Below, in pieces: positions 30,659-39,061 of a stretch of DNA of 64,000 nt (position 1 is its first letter; the number at the start of each line of letters is the position of its first letter). The translations under genes were made by a program, and so were the position numbers. The stretch covers positions 58,420 to 122,419 of the forward strand of contig NZ_BCXD01000016.1 in the NCBI RefSeq assembly GCF_001894925.1, given 5' to 3'. Below the pieces are notes generated by a model, which saw only the letters and a program-made list of their open reading frames with translations, did no database searches and had not been told where the DNA came from. The stretch is from Rhodococcus rhodnii NBRC 100604. Its GTDB lineage: Bacteria > Actinomycetota > Actinomycetes > Mycobacteriales > Mycobacteriaceae.

Positions 30659-31648
30659 TCACCCCCGCAGGTACGCGACGAGGGCGTCCGCGGTCGCGGT
30701 CATCCCGGCGGGGGTGACGTGGAGCGGCGCCGTGCCCGTCGCGATGGTGCGCAAGGACAGCGGCGTGAGCCACGGATCCTCCGCGCACGCCGAGTGCTCG
30801 GCGGCGATGTCGTTCATGTCGAGGTACTCGACGTCCTCGGCCGCCGCGACCGACCGCATCACCGTGTCGAGCACCTCCTGCCCCGCGCGGGCGACCACGA
30901 CGCCCTCGGGCGAGAGGCCCGCCGCCGTGCAGTCGGTGTCGTCGCTCGTCGGCGGAACCAGCGGGACGTACCCGACGAGCACGATGCGCGCCGCCGGTGC
31001 CGTCGCCTTGACGGCCCGCACCGTCGCGACGAGATTCGACAGGGCCGTGACGGTACCGTCGAGCGTGCGATCGCTGCGTGCACCACCTTTCGCGAGATAC
31101 GAGCAGGTCGTACGTCCGGCCCATTTCACGGGATCGCGGTACGACATCGGGAGCGCGATCTCCATGAGCGCCTGCCCGCAGCTGTCGAGCACCGCGTTGC
31201 CGACGTGCCCGATGTCGTTGCCGCCGACGTTGAGCGTCACGAGCCGGGTCCGTTCGGTGACGGCGGTGACCTGCGGCGGACGCTGCTCGCCGTCCGCGAG
31301 CTGTTGCGACTCGTCCAGCACCTCGGACGTCGTCGCGCCCGAGCACGTGACGTCGCGCAGGTCGAGGCCCAGTTCGCGAGCGACGAGGGTGGGATAGTTC
31401 GCGCCCGACCGCTCGCACGCCGCGTCGACGATGGGCTCGATGCTCGGCCCGGCGGAATACGAACCGCCCATCGCGACGTATTCGGCGGTGCCGGTGGGAT
31501 GTTCGGTGGAGACCGTGGTGGGCTCGACGGGCTCGGCGCCGTACTCGGCGTGGCCGAGGGTGCTTGCCGATGCGGTGGGAACTGCCGCCGTGGCCGCCGC
31601 GACCACGGCCGTCACGAGAATCGATCGTCGAAGTGCCAGGGTCCGCAT
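30659..31648 (-). CDS. Secreted SGNH/GDSL-family esterase
   Basis: A 329-residue exported hydrolase. A signal peptide (LRRSILVTAVVAAATAAVP, cleavage near ASA) is followed by block I AEYVAMGGSYSAGPS, in which the usual GDS is GGS but the nucleophilic Ser is kept. Block III is VTLNVGGNDIGHVGNA, and block V ends in APLHVTPAGM with the catalytic His. Eight or so cysteines suggest disulfides. Similar mycobacterial proteins are cell-wall lipases or esterases. The start ATG 31648 gives a complete signal peptide. Alone in its operon; the substrate is unknown. Confidence 0.85.
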   Translation of the reverse strand: MRTLALRRSILVTAVVAAATAAVPTASASTLGHAEYGAEPVEPTTVSTEHPTGTAEYVAMGGSYSAGPSIEPIVDAACERSGANYPTLVARELGLDLRDVTCSGATTSEVLDESQQLADGEQRPPQVTAVTERTRLVTLNVGGNDIGHVGNAVLDSCGQALMEIALPMSYRDPVKWAGRTTCSYLAKGGARSDRTLDGTVTALSNLVATVRAVKATAPAARIVLVGYVPLVPPTSDDTDCTAAGLSPEGVVVARAGQEVLDTVMRSVAAAEDVEYLDMNDIAAEHSACAEDPWLTPLSLRTIATGTAPLHVTPAGMTATADALVAYLRG

Positions 31649-31959
31649 GCCGACACGCTAGCGCGAGCGGGACTCGTGTGCCACATCAGAAGTGCTGCGT
31701 CACAACGCTATTCGGAGAGCGACATACGTCTTCACGATGTCCGGACAACTCGCGCCGCGGTGTCCGGATAATCACGATCGCGCGTACCGAATCGCGGGCG
31801 TACCGTGAATCCGGTAGCGCGCATCGCTGCGCCCGTCCCCGCCGGACGCGAGCCGCGAAGCGATTCACCCGTGTCCACAGCAGCCGCGTCACCCGAGCCG
31901 CATCCCCCGAGCCGCATCCCCGGAAACTTTGCCGTCGTCCTCGAGATCGAGGTGTGCAC
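31649..31959. promoter_or_regulatory. 311-bp divergent promoter region with direct repeats
   Basis: No gene is seen. TGTCCGGA occurs twice about 22 bp apart (near 31739 and 31761), that is, two helical turns on one face of the DNA, which would suit a dimeric regulator of the MFS gene or of the SGNH hydrolase. Nearer the MFS start, CCGAGCCGCATCCCC is repeated in tandem (about 31896-31925). Confidence 0.4.
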
Positions 31960-33516
31960 ATGTCGAGCATCGACCGTTCGGACCTCCCCGGAAGCCGGCC
32001 CTCACCCGCCGAGAATCCCCTGCACAAGCACGCATGGTGGATCCTCGCGACGGTGGGCCTCGCCCAGCTCATGGTCGTGCTCGACGCGACGATCGTGAAC
32101 ATCGCGCTGCCCTCGGCCCAGCGCGAACTGGGCTTCTCCGACGCAGACCGCCAGTGGGTCGTGACGGCGTACTCCCTCGCCTTCGGTGGCCTGCTGCTCG
32201 TCGGCGGGCGCATCGCCGACCGCGTCGGCCGCAAGATCGCGTTCGTCACCGGTCTGGTCGGCTTCGCCGCCGCATCCGCGCTCGGCGGCGCCGCACCCAC
32301 CTTCGGCGTCCTCATCGGCGCGCGCGCGGCACAGGGCCTGTTCGGCGCACTCCTCGCGCCCGCCGCGCTGTCGATCCTCACCGTGACGTTCGCGGGCTCG
32401 AACGCGCGCGCCAAGGCCTTCGGCGTCTTCGGCGCGATCGCGGGCGCGGGCGGCGCGATCGGACTGCTCGTCGGTGGCGTGCTCACCGAGTTCCTCGACT
32501 GGCGCTGGTGCCTGTACGTCAACGCGGTCTTCGCCGCGGTCGCCGCCGTCGGCGCGTTCGTGTTCCTCCGCAACAGCAGGCCCGACGACGTCGATCCCGT
32601 CGACGTTCCGGGTGCCGTGCTCGCCTCGCTCGGCCTGCTCGCCGTCGTCTACGGCTTCTCGAGCGCCGAACGCGACGGCTGGTCGCACCCGATCACGATC
32701 GGCTGCCTCGTCGGCGGCGTGGGCCTACTCGCGGCGTTCGCCGTCGTCGAGTTGCGGGTGCGGTACCCGCTGCTGCCGCCGAGAGTTCTCGCCGATCGCT
32801 TCCGCGGCGGCGCCGTGATGTCGATGCTCGTCGCGGCCGTCGGGATGTTCGGCGTCTTCCTCTTCCTGACGTACTACCTGCAGGTCACGCTCGGATACAG
32901 CGCCGTGCGCACCGGGCTCGCGTTCCTGCCGATGCCGGTGATGATCGCGCTGTTCGCGACGGTCGTCATGCCCCGCGTCGTCACCCGCATCGGGCCGCGG
33001 CTGCTCGTCGCGCCCGGCATGCTCCTCGCCTCGGGGGCGATGGCGTGGTTCACGCTCATCGACGAGAACACTCGCTACGTCACCGGCATCCTGCCGCGGC
33101 TGCTCGTCATGGGTGCCGGGATCGGGCTGATCTTCTCGGGGGTCATCACCAACGCGACGCTCGGCGTCGCACCGCACGACGCGGGCATCGCGTCCGCGAC
33201 CCTCAACACCGCACAGCAGGTCGGCGGCTCGATCGGGGTGTCGCTGCTGAGCACCGTCGCCGTCACGGCAGCGACGAACTACTCGACGTCGCACGTCGGG
33301 CAGGCGGTGAGCCCTGAATCCGCGGCCGCGCTCGCACAGGCGGCCCAGCTCACGAGCTATCACACGGCGTTCGCGTGGTGCGCCGCGATCTTCCTCGCCG
33401 GAGCGATCGTGTGCGGCGCCGTGCTGCCGGGACGGCCGTCGCCGCTCGTGACAGGGCAGCGCGGCGTTTCCCGGCAGCCGGCGCCGATGAGTTCCACGCG
33501 CGGTGTCGGTCGGTAG
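31960..33516 (+). CDS. MFS drug exporter, DHA2 family (14 helices)
   Basis: A 518-residue transporter of the EmrB/QacA type. Motif D1 is WILATVGLAQLMVVLDATIV, followed by NIALPSAQRELGFSDADRQW. Motif A is LLLVGGRIADRVGRKIAF and motif C is AIAGAGGAIGLLVGGVLTEF. Proton-coupled export of lipophilic drugs is expected. ATG 31960 follows a purine-rich GAGGTGTGC. A VOC-family gene follows after 42 bp on the same strand and may be co-transcribed. A local regulator gene is not seen. Confidence 0.88.
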   Translation: MSSIDRSDLPGSRPSPAENPLHKHAWWILATVGLAQLMVVLDATIVNIALPSAQRELGFSDADRQWVVTAYSLAFGGLLLVGGRIADRVGRKIAFVTGLVGFAAASALGGAAPTFGVLIGARAAQGLFGALLAPAALSILTVTFAGSNARAKAFGVFGAIAGAGGAIGLLVGGVLTEFLDWRWCLYVNAVFAAVAAVGAFVFLRNSRPDDVDPVDVPGAVLASLGLLAVVYGFSSAERDGWSHPITIGCLVGGVGLLAAFAVVELRVRYPLLPPRVLADRFRGGAVMSMLVAAVGMFGVFLFLTYYLQVTLGYSAVRTGLAFLPMPVMIALFATVVMPRVVTRIGPRLLVAPGMLLASGAMAWFTLIDENTRYVTGILPRLLVMGAGIGLIFSGVITNATLGVAPHDAGIASATLNTAQQVGGSIGVSLLSTVAVTAATNYSTSHVGQAVSPESAAALAQAAQLTSYHTAFAWCAAIFLAGAIVCGAVLPGRPSPLVTGQRGVSRQPAPMSSTRGVGR

Positions 33517-33558
33517 TGACAGCATCCCCTCAACCCGGTTTCGACGAAAGGCACCACG

Positions 33559-34356
33559 ATGTCCGAGTATTCGGCGCCCGCGGGCGCACCCATCTGGTTC
33601 GACCTCATGAGCAGCGACCCGGCCGCCGCCGCCGAGTTCTACGGCCGGATCTTCGGATGGGAGGTCGAGGGGCCGCCGCGCGACGAGTTCGGCGGCTACC
33701 AGGTCTTCACGAAGAACGGCAAGCGCGTCGCCGGTCTGATGCCCCACATGGAGGGCGGTGGGCCGTCCGACGTGTGGTCGGTGTACCTGCGGACCGACGA
33801 CCCCGCCGTCACCGCGAAGTCGATCGAGGAGGCGGGCGGAACCGTCCTCGTTCCGGCGATGGACGTCGGCGGCGAGGGCACGATGATGGTGGCCGTGGAC
33901 AGCGCCGGCGCCACCGTCGGCTTCTGGAAGCCCGGCACGAACGCCGGTTTCACCGAGTGGGGCGGGCACGGCTCGCCGTACTGGTTCGAGAGCCAGTCCA
34001 AGGAGTACGCGAAGTCGGTGGACTTCTACGAGAAGGTCCTCGGCGCGCGGATCGAACCCGTCGGCACGGGAGGCGATCCCGATCAGGCCGGCCCGGACGA
34101 GTACGGGCAGGTGTTCCTCGGCGACACGTCGTACTCGGGAATCATGAACTCCGCGAAGCTGTTCCCGCCCGAGGTCCCCTCGTTCTGGCAGGTGTACGTC
34201 TACGTCGACGACGTCGCGGCCACCGTCGCGCAGGTCGAGCAGCTCGGCGGCGCGATCGTCATGGCCGGTGAGGAGACGCCGTACGGCACGCTCGCGGCGG
34301 TCCGCGATCCGTTCGGCGCGCTGTTCTGCCTGGGGCACCCGCCCGAAGGGATGTGA
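33559..34356 (+). CDS. Two-domain VOC (glyoxalase/dioxygenase fold) protein, Cfp30B-like
   Basis: A 265-residue protein made of two VOC modules. Residues 1-125 begin APIWFDLMSSDPAAAAEFYG and residues 135-262 begin GSPYWFESQSKEYAKSVDFY; each ends in a DPFGA- or DSAGA-like segment. It resembles the mycobacterial CFP30B/Rv0577 group, for which a methylglyoxal-related or hydroxylase role has been suggested. Metal ligands are not obvious in all positions. The ATG has a GAAAGG ribosome-binding site. Confidence 0.82.
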   Translation: MSEYSAPAGAPIWFDLMSSDPAAAAEFYGRIFGWEVEGPPRDEFGGYQVFTKNGKRVAGLMPHMEGGGPSDVWSVYLRTDDPAVTAKSIEEAGGTVLVPAMDVGGEGTMMVAVDSAGATVGFWKPGTNAGFTEWGGHGSPYWFESQSKEYAKSVDFYEKVLGARIEPVGTGGDPDQAGPDEYGQVFLGDTSYSGIMNSAKLFPPEVPSFWQVYVYVDDVAATVAQVEQLGGAIVMAGEETPYGTLAAVRDPFGALFCLGHPPEGM

Positions 34357-34365
34357 GCGGCGCCG

Positions 34366-35742
34366 TCAGTCGTCGGTGTTCGCGCCGGTGCCGTACTCCG
34401 ACAGGAACAGCGCCTCGGCGACGGCGACGTTCTCGATCTCCGACGGATCGACGCTCTCGTTCGCGGCGTGGATGAGGCACTGTGGTTCCTCGACGCCGAA
34501 GAGCGCGATCTCGGCGTCAGGGAACTGCTCCGCGAGCACGGTGCACAGCGGGATCGAGCCGCCCTGCCCGATGGTCCCGACCGGCGCGTCGTACGCCCGT
34601 GACAGCGCGTCGACCAGCGTGCGATAGCCGGGGCCGTCGGTCCGTGACCGGAACGGCGAGCCCACCTCGTCGCGTTCGATGCGCACGCGGGCGTGCCACG
34701 GTGTGACCGCCTCGAGGTGGGACGCGAGGGCGTCCTGTGCGACGCGCGGGTCGACTCCCGGTGGTACGCGCAGGTTCAGGCGTGCCGACGCGCGCGGCTG
34801 GACGGCGGCGGCCGAGCCCACGAGCGGCGGAGTGTCCATGCCGAGGATCGTCACGGCGGGCCGCGCCCACACCGAATCCGCGACCGAGCCGCTGCCGACG
34901 AGATCGACGTCGTCCAGCACGCCGGCGTCGGCGCGGAAACGTTCGGGATCGTAGGCGACGCCCGGCCACGTTCCGTGGGCGTCGAGACCCCGGATCGTGG
35001 TGTCGCCGTTCTCGTCGTGCAGCGTCGCCAGCATCGCGACCAGGGCCGTGAGCGCGTCGGGCGCGGGCCCGCCGTACATGCCCGAATGCACGGCGCCGCT
35101 CAGCGTCTCGACGTGCACCGTGAGATTCGCGATGCCGCGCAGCGACGCCGTGGTGGTGGGCTGACCGACGGCGGCGTTGCCGGTGTCCGCGATGAGGATC
35201 ATGTCCGCCGCGAACAGCTCCGGACGCTCCGCGACCAGGTCCTCGAGGCCCGCGCCGCCCTGCTCCTCCGAGCCCTCCGCGGCGAAGCGGATGTTCACGG
35301 GATACTGCTCGCCCGCCGTCGTGCGCAGTGCCCGCAGCGCGAGCAGATGCATCACGAGATTGCCCTTGCAGTCGGCCGCACCGCGCCCGTACCAGCGGCC
35401 GTCGCGCTCGTGCAGCTCGAACGGCGGTGTCGTCCACAGGCTCTCGTCGCCGGGCGGCTGGACGTCGTGATGGCAGTAGAGAAGGACGGTCGGCGCCCCG
35501 GCCGGGCCGGGAGCGCTGCCCACGACGGCGAACGAGCCGTCCGACGTCTCGATCGTCTCGGCGTCGTCGAAACCGATGCCGTGCAGGGAATCCCGCACCC
35601 AGGCCGCCGAACGCTCGCATTCCTCGGGCGGGAACTGGCGGGCGTCGGCGACCGACCGCATCGCCACGAGCGTCGCCAGCTCGTCGCGGGCGCGCGGCAT
35701 GTCGGCGTGGACGGCGGTGCGGAGATCCTGCATCGCGATCAT
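34366..35742 (-). CDS. M20-family dipeptidase/metallopeptidase
   Basis: A 458-residue zinc peptidase. The ligand motifs are LLYCHHDVQPPG, RGAADCKGNLVMHLLALRAL (bridging Asp), FAAEGSEEQGGAGLE (catalytic Glu and ligand Glu), an Asp in LIADTGNAAVG, and His in QCLIHAANESV. The lid-dimerisation domain lies at about 190-330 (AVHSGMYGGPAPDA). It likely cleaves dipeptides or N-acyl amino acids. ATG 35742 is favoured, with ATG 35733 as an alternative; 10 bp separate it from the rraA-like stop, so the two form an operon. Confidence 0.88.
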   Translation of the reverse strand: MIAMQDLRTAVHADMPRARDELATLVAMRSVADARQFPPEECERSAAWVRDSLHGIGFDDAETIETSDGSFAVVGSAPGPAGAPTVLLYCHHDVQPPGDESLWTTPPFELHERDGRWYGRGAADCKGNLVMHLLALRALRTTAGEQYPVNIRFAAEGSEEQGGAGLEDLVAERPELFAADMILIADTGNAAVGQPTTTASLRGIANLTVHVETLSGAVHSGMYGGPAPDALTALVAMLATLHDENGDTTIRGLDAHGTWPGVAYDPERFRADAGVLDDVDLVGSGSVADSVWARPAVTILGMDTPPLVGSAAAVQPRASARLNLRVPPGVDPRVAQDALASHLEAVTPWHARVRIERDEVGSPFRSRTDGPGYRTLVDALSRAYDAPVGTIGQGGSIPLCTVLAEQFPDAEIALFGVEEPQCLIHAANESVDPSEIENVAVAEALFLSEYGTGANTDD

Positions 35743-35752
35743 CTCGATTCGG

Positions 35753-36232
35753 TCAGCGGACGACGACGCCGTCCGGGTCGCTGTAGACGGTCTCACCGGG
35801 ATTGAACGTCACGCCACCGAACGTGACGGGCACGTTCTTCTCGCCCGACCCGGTCTGCGTGCTCTTGCGCGGGTTGGTGCCGAGCGCCTTGATGCCGATG
35901 TCCAGGGTCTGAAGGATCGCGGCGTCGCGGACGGCGGCGTTCACGATGACGCCCGACCAGCCGTTCTCCACCGCGCGGCCGGCGATGATGTCGCCGACGA
36001 GTGCCGTGTGCACCGATGCGTCGCCGTCGACGACGAGCACGCCACCGTGGCCGGGCTCGCTCAGCGTCTGCTTGACCAGCAGATTGTCCTGGAAGCACTT
36101 GATCGTCGTGATCGGTCCCGCGAACGAGTCGCGCGTGCCGAAGCGCAGGAACTGGGTGTCGCAGCTGCGGATGTCGGGGCCGATCTCGTCGGCGAGGTCT
36201 GCAGTGGCGACGGGGGTGACGGATTCGCTCAT
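35753..36232 (-). CDS. rraA: RraA-like protein (RNase E inhibitor / aldolase fold)
   Basis: A 159-residue trimer-forming fold. [20 protein letters not shown], the glycine-rich [20 protein letters not shown] and [14 protein letters not shown] are typical of RraA. RraA binds RNase E and modulates mRNA decay in E. coli; related proteins are 4-hydroxy-4-methyl-2-oxoglutarate aldolases. The length is that of RraA (Rv3853 in M. tuberculosis is 157 residues, from memory). It is the first gene of a pair with the M20 peptidase gene and is divergent from the NmrA-type gene 43 bp away. Confidence 0.85.
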   Translation of the reverse strand: MSESVTPVATADLADEIGPDIRSCDTQFLRFGTRDSFAGPITTIKCFQDNLLVKQTLSEPGHGGVLVVDGDASVHTALVGDIIAGRAVENGWSGVIVNAAVRDAAILQTLDIGIKALGTNPRKSTQTGSGEKNVPVTFGGVTFNPGETVYSDPDGVVVR

Positions 36233-36275
36233 GGTTACCGACAATAGTTCGCCGGTGGTGGCAGGATCGGGGCCC

Positions 36276-37157
36276 ATGACGATCGCAGTGACCGGAGCCA
36301 CGGGCGTGATCGGCGGCGGAGTGTTCGCGCGGCTCGCCGAACGACAGGAGGTGCGCCTCGTCGGGCGCGACGGCAGCAGGCTGTCGGCGCTCGCCGGCAC
36401 GTTCCCGGACGCCAGCGTCGCCGTCGCACACTACGGCGACGCGGCAGCGATGGAATCGGCGCTCGCGGGGGTGAACACGATGCTGCTCGTCTCCGCGCAC
36501 GAGAGTCCGACGCGGCGCGACGACCACGCGACGGCCGTCGCCGCCGCCGTCCGTGCGGGGGTCGGGCGCATCGTCTACCTGTCGTTCCTCGGGGCCGGGC
36601 CCGAGTGCACGTTCACCTTCGGCCGCGACCACTGGTACACCGAGCAGGAGATCCGCGAAAGCGGTGTGGCACACACCTTTCTGCGCGATTCCTGGTACCA
36701 GTCGATGATTCCGGCGATGGTCGACGACGAAGGCGTCATCCGCGGACCAGCCGGGGACGGGCGAGTGTCCGCCGTCGCGCCCGCGGACGTCGTCGACTCG
36801 GCCGCCGAGGTCGTCGAAGCGGGCGCCGAACGCGACCCGAGCCCGTACGACGGCGAGACCTACGAGCTGACCGGGCCGGCGGCATTCACGCTGGCCGAAG
36901 CTGCGACGCAGTTGAGCGACGTGACCGGCACGACGATCCGCTACGCCGAGGAGACCATCGAGGAGGCGTACCTCTCGCGGGAGGTGTACGACGCGCCGAA
37001 ATGGGAGGTCGACGGGTGGGTGACGTCCTACGCCGCCGTCGCGACCGGAGAACTGTCCACCGTCACCGACGACGTCTCGATGCTCACCGGGCGGCCCGCG
37101 ACATCGTTCGCGCAGTACCTCCACGACCACCCCGAATCGTGGGCGCGACTCCGCTGA
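36276..37157 (+). CDS. NmrA-type NAD(P)-binding atypical SDR
   Basis: A 293-residue Rossmann protein starting [20 protein letters not shown], the dinucleotide-binding motif. It continues with [29 protein letters not shown] and [15 protein letters not shown]. The catalytic Tyr-Lys pair of classical SDRs is absent, as in NmrA/QOR2-like reductases, which sense or reduce quinones. The ATG has a GGATCGGGG upstream. It converges with nothing and ends 88 bp before the HNH gene. Confidence 0.82.
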   Translation: MTIAVTGATGVIGGGVFARLAERQEVRLVGRDGSRLSALAGTFPDASVAVAHYGDAAAMESALAGVNTMLLVSAHESPTRRDDHATAVAAAVRAGVGRIVYLSFLGAGPECTFTFGRDHWYTEQEIRESGVAHTFLRDSWYQSMIPAMVDDEGVIRGPAGDGRVSAVAPADVVDSAAEVVEAGAERDPSPYDGETYELTGPAAFTLAEAATQLSDVTGTTIRYAEETIEEAYLSREVYDAPKWEVDGWVTSYAAVATGELSTVTDDVSMLTGRPATSFAQYLHDHPESWARLR

Positions 37158-37215
37158 CGAGGGCCGGTTGTCCACAGCTCGACGGTTGTCCCCAAGTGCG
37201 GAAATAAGTCTTGTG

Positions 37216-37231
37216 TCGAACGGGTGTACGA
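37216..37231 (+). promoter_or_regulatory. Putative LexA (SOS) box over the promoter of the 13E12-type gene
   Basis: TCGAAC-GGGT-GTACGA differs by one base from the mycobacterial LexA box TCGAAC-N4-GTTCGA. It is followed 2 nt later by a -10 hexamer TAGATT (37234-37239), which lies 6 nt before ATG 37246. A repressor bound here would block the promoter. The spacing also predicts a leaderless mRNA. 13E12-type genes under LexA control are known in M. tuberculosis. Confidence 0.7.
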
Positions 37232-37245
37232 ACTAGATTTGTCGC

Positions 37246-38529
37246 ATGGGGTCGGGGGATTCGCAGACGCAGGTATGGCAGCTCGGTGACGCCGAGTTGT
37301 CTGCGGCGGTGCTGGACGTGTCGCGGCAGATCGAGGTGTTGCAGGCCCGGCGCATCACGCTGATGGGCGAGCTCGACGACCGTGGTCTCGCGACCGGGGC
37401 GGGCTACCGGGATGCCGGGGCCTGGCTCGCAGCGCATTCGATGCTCGAGATCGGTGAGGCGCGCGACGTCGCAGCGTTGGGGACGAGCCTGCGGTCGGAG
37501 CTCGAGATCGCCGCCGCTGTCGCCGAACAGCGGATTTCGCCGCGGCACGCGAGCATGCTGTGTGCGTTCTTCGACACGCCGCCGTCGCTGCTCGCAGCGC
37601 TGGCGGAGAACGATCCCGACGAGCATGCGGCAGTGATCACCGCATGCCGCGATGCGCTGCTCGCCGCGGCAGTGCCGGGCCCGGAGACCGCGACGAGGTC
37701 GGTACGCACCGCGATCGAAACGTTGCGGGCGCGCCTCGACATCGACACCGACGGGCCGACGACCCGTGAACGCGACGACCTCAACACACTCACCCTCTCG
37801 AACACCCTGAACGGCAGGGTCGTGCTGCACGGCGACTTCGACGCCCTGTCCGGTGAGATCCTGTCGACCGCTCTGTCGAAGCTGTCCGCACCGCGCCCGG
37901 CAGCGGACGGCACGCGCGATCCCCGTTCTGCCGGGCAACGGCGAGCGGACGGGCTGATCGAGATCTGCCGACGCCACCTCGACGCGGGCGACAGCGGACA
38001 CGAAGCCGCCGAGAAGCCCCACGTGACAGTCCTGATCCACCATCGAGACCTGAAAGCACAGCCGCAGGACCACGACGAGCGGGTGACCGTGTCCGTCACG
38101 GCCCTACTCGACGGCATCGGTCTGCCCTTGATGCTGTGGGGCGGAACACTGACGCCTGAGACGGCGCGGGCGGTGGCGTGCGACGCGCACGTGACGCCGA
38201 TCGTGATCGACGACCACGGCGTCCCACTGAACATGGGCCGCACCACCCGGCTCGTCACCCCGGCACAACGCCGCGCACTCACCGTCCGGGATCGCGGCTG
38301 CGCGTTCCCGACCTGCACAGCACCCGTGAGCTGGTGCGAAGCACACCACATCGAGCACTGGGCCGACGGCGGACCCACAGACCTCGACAACACAGTCCTG
38401 TTGTGCGGCAAGCACCATCGCCACATCCACCACAGCAACTGGCGAATCGTCCCGACACCGAGGGGCAGACCCCGATTCGAGCCTCCCGGCTTCGAACCAC
38501 CCGGTTCGGGTCGCCCGTCGGCGGCGTGA
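37246..38529 (+). CDS. DUF222/HNH endonuclease-domain protein, 13E12 repeat family
   Basis: A 427-residue protein. Residues about 10-290 form the helical DUF222 region (LMGELDDRGLATGAGYRDAG, TPPSLLAALAENDP). Residues about 335-400 form the HNH nuclease: DRGCAFPTCTAPVSWCEAHH, then IEHWADGGPTDLDNTVLLC and KHHRHIHH. Paired cysteines bind a structural zinc. The family is abundant in mycobacterial and rhodococcal genomes; its members are near-identical within a genome and may recombine. The probable LexA box suggests expression on DNA damage. The C-terminus has a small FEPPGFEPPGSG repeat. Confidence 0.9.
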   Translation: MGSGDSQTQVWQLGDAELSAAVLDVSRQIEVLQARRITLMGELDDRGLATGAGYRDAGAWLAAHSMLEIGEARDVAALGTSLRSELEIAAAVAEQRISPRHASMLCAFFDTPPSLLAALAENDPDEHAAVITACRDALLAAAVPGPETATRSVRTAIETLRARLDIDTDGPTTRERDDLNTLTLSNTLNGRVVLHGDFDALSGEILSTALSKLSAPRPAADGTRDPRSAGQRRADGLIEICRRHLDAGDSGHEAAEKPHVTVLIHHRDLKAQPQDHDERVTVSVTALLDGIGLPLMLWGGTLTPETARAVACDAHVTPIVIDDHGVPLNMGRTTRLVTPAQRRALTVRDRGCAFPTCTAPVSWCEAHHIEHWADGGPTDLDNTVLLCGKHHRHIHHSNWRIVPTPRGRPRFEPPGFEPPGSGRPSAA

Positions 38530-38539
38530 CGGCAGACCG

Positions 38540-38923
38540 TCAGTCGATGCGCCCGTGCCGACGTTCGTAGTCGTTGCGCACTGCGTCGCGGCGCCGCCGC
38601 TCGCGCTCGCCGACGAGATCGGGGTCGAGGCCGTGCTGCTGCAGCCGGTGTCGTCGGTAGATCGTCATCAGCGCGATCGCGAAATACGCGAGCGGGACGA
38701 CGAGCAGGGCGATCATGGCAAGCGGAACCCAGATCGGCCCCGGAATGAGCAGGAACAACAGCAGCAACAACGTCGCCGGCACGACGAAGCGCACGAGATA
38801 CCGCATCGTCGAACCGGGACCGGTGACGTCGCGCAACACCCAGTCCTGCATCGAGCGTGGCAGCGGCCGGCCGAACAGATACCCGACGTACTGCGGGAAG
38901 GTCGGAGTGGTGCGTTCGGTCAT
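38540..38923 (-). CDS. DUF5313 small membrane protein
   Basis: A 127-residue protein. The N-terminus FPQYVGYLFGRPLPRSMQDW and LRDVTGPGSTMRYLVRF match DUF5313. Two hydrophobic helices lie at about 43-85 and a basic tail (RRHRLQQHGLDPDLVGERER) follows. The family is confined to mycolate-containing actinobacteria and its function is unknown. ATG 38923 is chosen because homologues start with the TERTTP-like leader. It converges with the HNH gene (10 bp between stops). Confidence 0.85.
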   Translation of the reverse strand: MTERTTPTFPQYVGYLFGRPLPRSMQDWVLRDVTGPGSTMRYLVRFVVPATLLLLLFLLIPGPIWVPLAMIALLVVPLAYFAIALMTIYRRHRLQQHGLDPDLVGERERRRRDAVRNDYERRHGRID

Positions 38924-39061
38924 GGTCACAAGGATAGGGTTCCCGCCGTTCGGCCCCGATCCGCGTGCCGCGCGCAGGTGACGGTCGGCATCTGTGACCC
39001 CGCGCACCGAGGGGGTAGGTTAGGTGTAACCGCAAGAACTACTCACCAGTAGGGGGCTGAC

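Noticed and set aside
30659..31648. Inactive GDSL enzyme because GDS reads GGS
   Set aside because: The nucleophilic Ser and the GGND and His blocks are kept, and similar substitutions occur in active-looking mycobacterial paralogues; not strong evidence for inactivity.
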